From Apostichopus japonicus (Eukaryota; Echinodermata; Holothuroidea; Aspidochirotida; Stichopodidae): a stretch of DNA of 64,000 nt. Location: positions 5,427,264-5,491,263 of the forward strand of contig NC_092583.1 in the NCBI RefSeq assembly GCF_037975245.1, read 5' to 3'. This document shows, one piece after another, positions 54,721 through 64,000 of the stretch; positions within the stretch are counted from its first letter, which is position 1; every line of letters starts with the position of its first letter. The translations under genes were made by a program, and so were the position numbers. Under the pieces are notes generated by a model. That model was not told the origin of the DNA. It worked only from the letters and a program-made list of their open reading frames with translations, and searched no databases.

Positions 54721-55943
54721 CTGTGTAAAGTCAATTAAGGGACAAGGAGAGCGATGGCTCCATTTTAAACAAGGAATATTGAACGACGAAAGAAAACTCT
54801 ACCTTTGAATCATTAAATTCAATAGTAGAATGCGTCCATAGAAAGCACTCATATCTGGGAGTATGATAGGTAGATCGGGTCGCACTGATCAAAATCAAAT
54901 ACTGAACTTAACGTAGATAGCGGAATCACAAACAGTACCAATAGTCAATGCCACTATGAAATTGTTCAGTAACCGCGATGTATGTGTTTCTAATTTTTGT
55001 TTTGTCATAATTATTATTATTGTTTTTTGACAACAGTTTAGCGGATTTTCAAGTTCCCATCAAATATTTCACAAAACTGCAACTAAACGCCGTGATGAAG
55101 TAATATAATAGATATTGTTAACCTTTGATGTTGGTTTTAAAGGCTATGATCTCGCTATCAATGATACTCTTTTGTCAATATGTTATATTTTGCACTTAAA
55201 ACGTTATACCTTTATCGATTTCGTTTTGTGCTTTTATTTCACTCAATCATCACCGGATATGTTTTTTCATTCCATTGTCAACATAGGTCACCATGACAAC
55301 GGTATGTCATACAAGAGAACCAATAGTACTAAATTATGCGGAAAGTATGTCGCGAACTCCTCCTAAAGTGTATTTCGGATCAAGTTCAAACTTGTTGGGT
55401 AGGTGCCTGATTATGTAAAGTCGTGCCTGCGTTATTGATGACGTCATAGGTCTAAGGTCAGAGATGAAGACCCAAAAAATTGGGTTTTAGCCATTTTCTG
55501 CTTGTCAATAATGTAGGAAAAGGCTTTACACCACTATATGAAGAGAATGAAAGGTCAATTGAAATCAATCACTTTCGTCATGGAGAAGATGAGATCTGCA
55601 ACTCCATGGATTGCCCCCTTGTTTGACACGTTGTGATAAAAGAGACATTTAATGTATAGGAAAAGTGATACGTATGTTTCTAACATGTTACGATGTAAGG
55701 ACAGTTGGGTTCCATTACACAAACAGCTATGAGTGGCATGTCCAATTTTCAGAGGGTGACTATATAGTAACATTGCTACTAAACGATTCCTCTTATATAA
55801 CAGGAATCGTTTAAGAGAAATGTTCCATTCTGTGGATCACTTCTCTCATTTGGTAAATTGGGATAGTAAATGTCTCAGTTCCTTTAACTAGTGACAGAGT
55901 TACATCATTTTTTTTATGAGGTGAAAATAAATCTCAGACTTAC
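54721..55943 (-). other. Intron between LU exons of module 3, with dispersed repeat
   Basis: Longer than the matching introns of modules 1 and 2 because of extra sequence at about 54790-55370 absent from the others. The remainder contains the CAACAAGTTT/TTGGGTAGGTGCCTGAT dispersed repeat (about 55390) and the conserved hairpin (55781-55812). Confidence 0.6.
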
Positions 55944-56023
55944 CTCATCGGATCCACACGTCTGCGACCCTAGGCAATCTATGTCTGAGTTAGGTGTATC
56001 AGAGCACGTGTAACAGTCTAACC
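55944..56023 (-). CDS. LU cluster module 3, first LU exon
   Basis: 80 nt, phase 1 to 0. It encodes LDCYTCSDTPNSDIDCLGSQ then TCGSDE. It is the first LU exon downstream of the signal-peptide-like exon at 56420-56462, and the phase-1 junction gives QASG|LDCYTC. Confidence 0.85.
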
Positions 56024-56044
56024 CTGTGAAAACAACCAGTGTAA

Positions 56045-56210
56045 TTCCATACACATCTTAAATTATATAATATGTTTATACTACATAGGCCAGAGGTGCG
56101 GTTATATCAAATGTTTATACTATATAGGCCAGTGGTGCGGTTATATCATATGTTTATAATAACTAGGCCAGTGGTGCGGTTATACTACATTGGCAAGTGG
56201 TGCGGTTCCA
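56045..56210. repeat. Short tandem repeat upstream of each LU first exon
   Basis: Units of roughly 35-40 bp with ATACTACATAGGCCAGTGGT and GCGGTTATATCA. Related copies lie at 52058-52170 and 53806-53880, so the repeat is part of each duplicated block. Confidence 0.7.
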
Positions 56211-56419
56211 ATGGATGCAATCACCAAAGGCAGTAATTAGGTATCCATTAGAAGGTGAAAGGGCCTAACATTTATTATGAATGTGGGCACGGGGAGGGAT
56301 AGAGATAATAATCGATAACCCTATGGGTAGGGCTATGATCCCTGTATTTTAAATGTGGTTTGATAATAACTCCAGTAAATCTAACCTGAATTTTAAAGAA
56401 AATGTAAATTGCGTCTTAC

Positions 56420-56462
56420 CGCTGGCTTGACAAGACATAAGTAGGCTCACAGTGAATATTCG
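56420..56462 (-). CDS. Signal-peptide-like exon of the LU gene (partial 5' end)
   Basis: 43-nt exon between acceptor TATTTCTATTTTTAG and donor CG|GTAAGA. The frame compatible with the LU exons reads RIFTVSLLMSCQAS, a hydrophobic leader followed by a plausible signal-peptidase site just before LDCYTC. The exon carrying the start ATG must be upstream (to the right) and was not identified. It is the only such exon seen for all three modules. Confidence 0.6.
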
Positions 56463-59400
56463 CTAAAAATAGAAATACAAAAATGTATCATTTGAAAACT
56501 GGATTGACATTGGCACAGCGTTGGCACAAAATGATGTCGCGAACAGAAATGCCGCTGAGGTAGAAGGATTGTTAACAAACGACCAGGATACAGAACTAGG
56601 CAAGAAGTCTGTGTTTGAAATGGAACTCTCTTGCCATCTTAACACTATAAATTATAAAGGCATTTATTAGACATGGTGTTCAGATACTCAAAGGAAATGA
56701 GTTCATTAATTTGAAGTTTTCAACCACACTTTGTAAGTGAACATCGATTACGTCAGTCATCATGTGACGTTGAACGTTGAGAAAGAAGTCAAAAGCATTA
56801 TTGCTACCCTCCTCCGATGCTGTCAAATAACATAACTTTATTTAGTACAGTAACTCATTACTAACCAAAATTTCTAAAAATAACATACAATGGGGAGGCA
56901 GAAGAACGATTTCTTTCTCTGTTATCATATTTGCTTCGCAATAAGGTCACATCTAGTGATCATCCCAAGCAGGATGAATAACGACGTCATAAGCGATTAT
57001 TATAGTAATACGTATTGCCATGTTTCGGTATCTCTCTGAGGTTGTATATTAAAAAAACGATAAGTGGAATAATTGATTACGTCTGGCACTGACACTAAAG
57101 TTCTTTGCGTCTTGTTTAGACGGAAAACACACGTTGTCTGTGTCATACACTATGATTTTAGCACCGTCGACGCGCTAACTTACTCCTATGAGCAGATTTC
57201 TTTCGTAATAATACCAGTCCTTAAATCAATAAAAAGAGCACAAGCAGTAGTTTTTGTAACGTTGTTGAAATATGTATCGTATAATTGCATGGTAAAGCAG
57301 AAAAACCCATGTTGCCCACCCACTAAATTATAAAATAGCCGCTGGGTGGGAAATCAAATTAAAAAGCTGCCCTCCCAGTCAATTATTTTATTTACTCGAT
57401 GCTCTGAAATAATTACACGTTTATGGAGTTCATATTTTCTGTTAAAGACTGTGCAACCACCCGTTTGCGGTCAGTTCAACGGTCCGTTTACAATACGCCA
57501 TTTATGCAACATGTGCCTCTTTGTTGAATATAACGAAGACTTGAAATGTTAAGGTTTTGAAATCAACGCACCACCTGTCCATTATTAAAGTGCTTCCAAT
57601 GTGCCATAGATTGAACGGATAAGATATACTTCTCTTACCTGTATCATGCTGCTGAGATATATAAACTCCATCTCTTCTGGACGTGTCTCAAAAGAGCTTA
57701 TACAGAAACAAAATTGTCAAAAGTTGCTCGACATACGTCACTTGAGTTCAAGAAGGTTCTCTTTTACAACAAAGGTGCACATTCATGCTATCAACATGCA
57801 CGCAGATACTAATGACGTATCACATTTAGTGATTATGGTAAGGTTAATTATTCGTACAATGAAATGGAGCTGGCATTCTGAAAACACTACGCAATCTTCT
57901 AAACCCTGCGACGTAATTGGATATTCAACAACTAGAAACAGCCAAAACAGAGACTATTTCCTTCACATTTAAGGGGACAGCGATCTTTTTGTCGATCATA
58001 TTGATTTTTGCCGTGTATTTATTGTGTTGGTTCAGATACGGCTTCACTAATTGCATTTTTTGCGTCTGTTCTAAATGAAGCTATTTTTATTCTCAAATTT
58101 TACAGTAGGCAATACGTTGTAATCGATGCCAAATGCCAGCCGTTTTGACATTTTGCATATCATGATGCTAATCATTTCTGAATCCTATATAGCCGGATCT
58201 CGAAATACACTTTGAACAGACCTGTCACTTACTTGCGATGCGAGTAATGTTGTTTATTACTTATAATAAGGGTATTGTCAGGGAAATAGGTGGGAGTGAG
58301 ACAGTAATTTTCTTTCTCTTTCTTCCGTATTTTTTTCTCGTTTAAGTTGTTCCGTTTAAACTTCATCAACCATAAGAAGCCCATTCGTGATAACCTTACT
58401 GGCTTTCCGGTAGCACAATACTTCAATCTCCAGTGGAGTTTCCGACTGCATGCAGACTCACACCACTGGTCTAGATAAGACCTGTGTGTATTAAACAAAA
58501 TCAGTTTTTATCAATCGGTGTGCGTTACCACTAGCCTTACGACGAAATTAATATATATCTTTGTTTCCGTTGTAATTCGTTAATATCTCGACTCCCAACA
58601 AAAATGGATAAGGAGATGAGATTGTACTTCACCCCACATCAGAAATGTAAATATGTGTGTGAGTGTGTGTACACATGCATGAATATTAATGAGGTCAAAT
58701 TTTATGATCTCGTGAGAATGTACTGTATCTATATACTGTACTTACATTGTATTATCCACGTACATAATATGCGTAATGCTAATTAGACAAACTTTTACAG
58801 AGAATTACGAATTGTATGTTCACTGATTAATATTCATGATAAACACACAAAAAACAGCACGGTTGGTTGTATGACTGTATTGTGACAAACCTAATTTGTC
58901 AAGGATGAAAATCATGGAACATTTGGTTCTTGTCCTGTGCTTAAAAGGATTTTTTTTGCAATTTAATGAATATTAATGACATAATGATGGAATATCATGA
59001 AAATGACTATGATCAACATATATACCAAGTATGATATTGATTTAACTTTATCGTGTTTACAGACGTTTTTGAATATTTCCCACTAAGCCCCATTCACTCA
59101 TAAATATTAATTAGGTAAATTTGTTATTGCAAAGAACATCTACTTACTACGTAGTTACATCAACCATGGAGCTATAAACTGTTTATAGCTCCATGCATCA
59201 ACATACCCAGTATGAAGTAAATCTGACATACGGTTGAAGAGATATTGACATTTTCAGAATTTTAGGTTAAGCCGCGCCCACTCATTAATATGCAAGATAG
59301 CCCTACCGAAAACAATAGGGATCATCTAATGACTATGACCGACATATATACAAAGAATGATATCTATCACATATTTCCTTCTTGAGTTACCGCGTTAACA

Positions 59401-59744
59401 AACTAGGGTGTCACATACGCACACATATACACACACACAGATGCCAACTTGACTGCATATAGATTCCGATGGATGCCAAAGCTTCGGAACCAGAAAGGCA
59501 TTAAACCACATGATATGTACAGAATGATGAGAAGAATTTTAAAATAGGACAGAATTAGGTGATAAGGGTCGGGTTCAAAGGTCAATGTACACTTGTTTCA
59601 TCGCCCTCTCACGATTCATTTTCTGTTCTACGAAAAAAAATAATAGTTTTGGGCGCCGTCTAAGAAATTCGGCAAACAGTTTCACGACACGAACACCTAC
59701 GTCAAATGAATACGCTCGCGTATTGGCTTCAATACTACTGTACG
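56463..59744. other. No gene recognised; includes a 29-bp palindrome
   Basis: Intergenic or upstream intron of the LU gene. A 108-codon plus-strand ORF at 57646-57972 shows no recognisable domain. A near-perfect palindrome lies at 59166-59194. An unidentified 5' exon of the LU gene may lie here. Confidence 0.45.
59166..59194. repeat. Palindrome, 14-bp arms with one-base centre
   Basis: ATGGAGCTATAAAC, a single T, then the exact complement GTTTATAGCTCCAT. Confidence 0.85.
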
Positions 59745-61640
59745 CTTTAATAATACTGAAATAGCAAGCTTATCCAAGAAACAAAAAGACCTTAGACTAC
59801 AGATTGACAACTGTAAAGATATTGATCAAAAGAGAAATTTAAAAACTAAAAGGAACAAAATAATTAACAACAACATTTTCTAGTCAAAACTACCCATGTG
59901 AACAAAAATTAATTGACGAAATTTCCGAAATTAAAAATTGTAAGGATGACTCCCACCGTTTCTTTAAAGCAATAAGAGTAGTACAACAAAAGAGTAAGAG
60001 AGACCCCATTACAAGTAAAATTGGCGATAAACATATAGGAGATACCGACGCAAAAATTAAAGAAATCAGCAAACATTTCGAAAAGACTTTTAACTGCAAT
60101 ATTCCAGATCCCAAACCAAACATGTTTCCAGAAAAACTAAACACGCCCTTTGATGAAGATGAAATTAAACAAGCAGTCTCATTCTTAAAAAATAATAAAA
60201 CCCCAGGTTGTGACAAGGTCACAGCCGAACATCTCAAATATGCCCCATGCACACACAAACACATAGCAAATATCTTAAATAGTATAGCCGAATCAGGAGA
60301 TTTCCCAATTGAAATTAAACAAGGAATCCTAACTCCTATCCAAAAACCGGGAAAGACTAAAGGCCCACGAGAAAACTTAAGACCGGTCATTTTATTATCA
60401 ACACTGAGGAAAATTCTTGCGGTTTGTGTGGCCAGGAGGATTCGTCCGTCAATTGATGAGCATATCCTCCCCATTACCCAAACTGCCTACACTTCAGGAC
60501 GTTACACAGCTGAACTTGTCTTCGCTTTTAAAGTGCTAGCATAAAAAACTATAACATCAATAGGTTACACTATAAATCTATTGATGCTAGATATGAGCAA
60601 GGCGTTCGACACAATTCAAAGAGGATCCTTGCTAACTGACCTAGAGCAGGTTCTTGACAACGACGAACTTCACCTGATATCATTACTAATCGATAACGTC
60701 TACTACACCGTCAAATTAGAGGGCAAACTCGGACTTCATTTTAACACTAACATTGGTTCACCACAAGGAGATAGTGCAAGTGCACTATTTTTTATAACTT
60801 ATCTAGCCAACTCTTTGAAATCAGATGATAATGATATCGATGCAGTTATCCTGCCATCTCAGTTAGTTGATCATGATTACAGCACTACCACCACTAATTT
60901 TTTTTTCTTTTTTCACAGTAGACCAACAATACGCTGATGATATCTCTTGGGCATCAACTGGTCAGCATATACTGCAAGATATCGAAAAACGAGTTTCTGA
61001 CAAACTGGCAGGAAGGAATCTGAAAATCAATTGCACAAAAACTGAGAAATTTTCAATCACAAGAAAAGGAAATGAAAGTTGGAAGAAGTGTAAATATGTT
61101 GGAAGCTTGCTGGGGACCGAAGAAGACATTAACCGAAGAATTGGTATAACCAACGGTGCTTTCAACACACTGTCAAGCATTTTTAAAAGCAAAAACATAA
61201 GCCGGAACATTAAGCTTAGGATTTTTGAGACTTTATTAAAGAGTATTTTTTTGTACAATTGCGAACTGTGGGGCACAACGAAGGATCTTGATCGCAAAAT
61301 GGACACTTTTCAAAGGAGACTACTTCGAAATATTCTCAACATGAGATGGACCAAACCAACGAAACCAACCAAACACCTTGGTCATCCATAGTCGCACATA
61401 GAAGATGGAGATTTTTCGGTCATGTAGTAAGACTCCAGGAGGAGGCTCCATCAAAGGTTGCTTTAAGAGAAGCACTGAGACATACTACTAAACCAGTAGG
61501 AAGGCCCGTGACTACCTTGCTTGGAAAAATAAAGTCGCAATTTAAGGACATTAATAAAAACAATTTCGAGGAAGCAATAAACCTTGCGCAATATCGTGAT
61601 ACGTGGCGGAGGTTAATCACTGAGCATGTCGGATAGACGA
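59745..61640 (+). mobile_element. 5'-truncated LINE with nearly complete reverse transcriptase
   Basis: Plus-strand ORF2 sequence beginning in the linker before the RT (LSKKQKDLRLQIDNC near 59770; KDDSHRFFKAIRVVQQKS). RT motifs follow in order: KTPGCDKVTAEHLKYA, RPVILLSTLRKIL, AYTSGRYTAELVFAF, LDMSKAFDTI, GSPQGDSASALFF, QQYADDISWAS. A post-RT region follows (LYNCELWG, then RRWRFFGHVVRL and GRPVTTLLGKI). It is broken by an in-frame TAA at 60542-60544, a frameshift in a T-tract at about 60898-60916, and another in an ACCAAACCAACGA repeat near 61350-61375. No endonuclease domain is present. The clade is not assigned. Confidence 0.88.
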
Positions 61641-63096
61641 GACTCAACTTACTACTACTACTTGGCTTCATTAAGTGCAACCAACGCGCTTCATGAAATA
61701 AACGACGTATAGGTATGCAGCTGACGCACGGGCGTGTTGGCTTCACGTTTGTGTGTGTAAGAAACCATAGGAGTTCCAATCTTGCGTCTTCGGGGCTATA
61801 CAAAATCTTTGACGTACGCATAATTTCTGATCTATTAAGCAAGCCAGTCCGTACTTATAATATGAATGTGTCGCATGTGGTACGACATCATGGCATCCGT
61901 GCTTTGAAGATTGTTATTTATAACAGATATGGAGAAGAGCAATGCCTTTAACACAAAGAGAAAAGAGATACGACACATGATATCCGTTGTATATTAAAAA
62001 TTGCATGGTTCATAAATATGACGTAACTATTTCAAACCTCCTGGCTTCTTTTTCAGTTTTTTAATGAAAAAGAAAACATCATACACTAATCAGAGTTACA
62101 AACACAGTGGACAAGCTTCACTGATCCTGTTTTTCGGATATTAAAGATAAACCGCTAGTTTATACAACGTTAGATGAGTTTTCTTTAATGTTTTTTGCCA
62201 GCACTGGTCGATGGATATCCCCCATTATAATGGCACACTTTAAACCATCCAGTGACCGAGCTGATACTCATGCTGAAAAAAACATCGGTAAAATGTTTTT
62301 GTATTGTATTTCCAGAATGAGTTTTGTAATTTTATTGAATTTATAAAATCAATGACATTTGTTTGTTGTTTGTATATTTTTAGTACAAATTGTCATGTTT
62401 ACGCACAAGTACGGTATATATACTGATGCACTGATATTTGTTATGCTACACATGAGTTACTCTTACCATAAGCATGTTTTCTTTTTCCCTTTTCTATTAT
62501 TTATTTATTTATTAATCTTCACAGAGATTCGATGATACAATGTACATTGAGATACAGTTTTCTCATTTGTTTTGTATAATCGCTCCATCTACCGTGCATG
62601 CGGAAAGATTAAGAATTCGTTTGTTGACATTCGTTATGGACTTTGAGCTTTATCAATTTAGCGTACCGATGAATGGTAACTAGTTATTGTGTAATTACTG
62701 AATTGATTGTTTGCATTTCCTTCAACGTTGTCTGCATAAGAAAGGACTTTGCACTTCGGTGGGATGCCGCACCTACATACATTTACTACAGGTGTTAATC
62801 GACGGGCTTGCATGAAGGAAGTAATCCCCTAAGCTAGAAGAAGCCTCATCGTAGTTAACATTCATTCTCATTCACTCAGTCTTCATTTATGCTTGCATTT
62901 GAAAGAACGATTTTAGTAACTTGGAACAACTCACTTTTGCAATTCTAGGAAACAGGCCTGTTCTACGAGCATTCGTTACTCATTTAATGCGCATTTGTTT
63001 ATACGACTTGACTTTATCACAGGAAAGATAAGACGACTTCATAGGTAGAGTCTTATACTTTACTGGCAAGGAACGTACACCTTTAGTATTTCAAAC
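61641..63096. other. No gene recognised; upstream region of the mucin-like gene
   Basis: AT-rich spacer between the LINE and the plus-strand gene at 63097. The promoter and 5' UTR of that gene should lie near its right end; no specific motif could be assigned. Confidence 0.5.
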
Positions 63097-63166
63097 ATGG
63101 CGTTTCTAATGTTAAGAGTTCTCCTTTTTGTGTGTATTCTGATTGTCAACCAACCTGCAGAGAGTG
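63097..63166 (+). CDS. Mucin-like secreted/surface protein, exon 1 (signal peptide)
   Basis: ATG opens MAFLMLRVLLFVCILIVN then QPAESG, a textbook signal peptide. The exon ends phase 1 at AGTG|GTAAGT. The phase-1 end after the signal peptide matches that of the LU gene's leader exon, as in many extracellular modular proteins. Confidence 0.8.
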
Positions 63167-63649
63167 GTAAGTAAATATTCAAATATTCTTCCTTGCGAGA
63201 CTAAATAGGCGAAGTCTTGAGTCAAAGATATAATGAATAGTCACTTATACCAATAGGCCTATGTTATTTATCCAAGCGGCAGTGCAGCAAACACTAAATC
63301 ATGCCATACTAAATATCAACTGCAGTCAGTCATATCCACAAACCATTAGCAAATGGTCGAAACATTATGTAAAGAAAGGTTTAAAGTCAAGTTTATCTGC
63401 TGATATTGGGAATGCACGTTTGAAGGTCAAGAAGGAAACTTGTGGCATTACATCGAGGGTTAACATTTGCCCCGCCCCCAGCCACCGTGACTTAACATTC
63501 ATTAGCACTCATGGGTTAACGTCATCCAATAGACCGTATTAGAGAACATGTGTAAAAATACTGTGGCTTTATGTAAACAATTTATCGTTACTGAGAATAG
63601 AACATGCATTGTTGTCATTTACAAAATTGTAAATTGTATTTCCACTTAG

Positions 63650-64000
63650 AGTCAATAAGTACTATAGGTATCACCGATACGACGGTGGTTACGTCAGAAA
63701 TGGCTTCGACAGAACGAACTCCAATGACCACGGAGTCTTTAGATGGTACGCCTATGTCCACTGATGGGACCAAACTAACCACAGAAACGACAGACGGCAG
63801 CGCCACAGAGGCCAGACTAACCACAGAAATGACAGACGGCAGCGCTACAGAGGCCAGTTTAATGACATCAGTTGATCCTTCAGAGACTCTGGTTACTTCA
63901 TACACCGATATCTTAACCGACTTCACCCACGTATCCAGTAACGCAACCACTACTGTGTATTCACCCGAAAAGAACACAGATGACTCCTTCACCACGTCTG
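63650..64000 (+). CDS. Mucin-like protein, exon 2 (Thr/Ser-rich, runs off the window)
   Basis: Acceptor TTTCCACTTAG, phase 1, open to the window end (about 117 codons). It is very rich in Thr and Ser, with an imperfect repeat LTTETTDGSATEAR / LTTEMTDGSATEAS (about 63775-63860). This is the composition of an O-glycosylated stalk or mucin domain. A long minus-strand ORF over the same bases is its antisense shadow. The identity of the rest of the protein is unknown. Confidence 0.78.

Noticed and set aside
57646-57972. 108-codon plus-strand ORF
   Set aside because: No recognisable domain, signal peptide or repeat; within chance expectation for this amount of sequence.
63615-63995. 126-codon minus-strand ORF rich in Val and Ser
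   Set aside because: Antisense of the Thr-rich mucin-like exon, whose acceptor and phase fit the signal-peptide exon on the plus strand.

Overview
This is eukaryotic, probably marine-invertebrate deuterostome DNA. The genes are split by GT-AG introns, spacers are AT-rich, and retroelements and short tandem repeats are abundant. Palindromic TAGGCCTA clusters, BEL/Pao and LINE elements, and LU-domain and mucin-like surface proteins would fit an echinoderm such as a sea cucumber, but the species is inference. No bacterial operon, CRISPR array or confident tRNA/rRNA was seen.

Layout. 1-20.4 kb is mostly non-genic: a minisatellite (1-390), a decayed LINE (3.3-4.3 kb, minus), a hAT-like MITE with an 8-bp target duplication (6889-7286), a complete young BEL/Pao LTR retrotransposon (7915-14473, minus) and another decayed LINE (14.6-15.8 kb, minus). 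20.4-42.1 kb holds a complete 18-exon gene for DNAJC10/ERdj5, the ER-resident J-domain and thioredoxin disulfide reductase. I rebuilt it splice site by splice site: 808 aa, every phase consistent, ending in KDEL. 42-49 kb is tandem and dispersed repeats plus a U2-snRNA-like fragment. 49.9-56.5 kb (minus) holds three tandem copies of an LU (Ly6/uPAR) plus Thr-rich exon module, with a signal-peptide-like exon at the 5' end and a PAN-like or hydrophobic-tail exon at the 3' end. 59.7-61.6 kb is a LINE broken by one stop and two frameshifts. At 63.1 kb a mucin-like secreted or surface gene starts on the plus strand and runs off the window.

The most striking feature is inside DNAJC10. At least seven introns carry local tandem arrays. 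In three of them the repeat unit includes the end of the upstream exon and its 5' splice site. Intron 12 contains 34 copies of the exon-12 donor at an exact 78-bp period, and each unit could also act as an 18-nt in-frame microexon behind a 60-nt intron. Exon 15 (the fourth CxxC) and its donor are triplicated at 97 bp, and the exon-4 donor is doubled at 147 bp. The gene therefore looks like a natural splice-site amplification experiment.

The LU cluster is the second highlight. The LU module has symmetrical phase 1-1, so modules can be joined in frame. A 137-nt exon after each module breaks that symmetry and would end translation at the next module. This predicts a choice between multi-LU and single-LU products.
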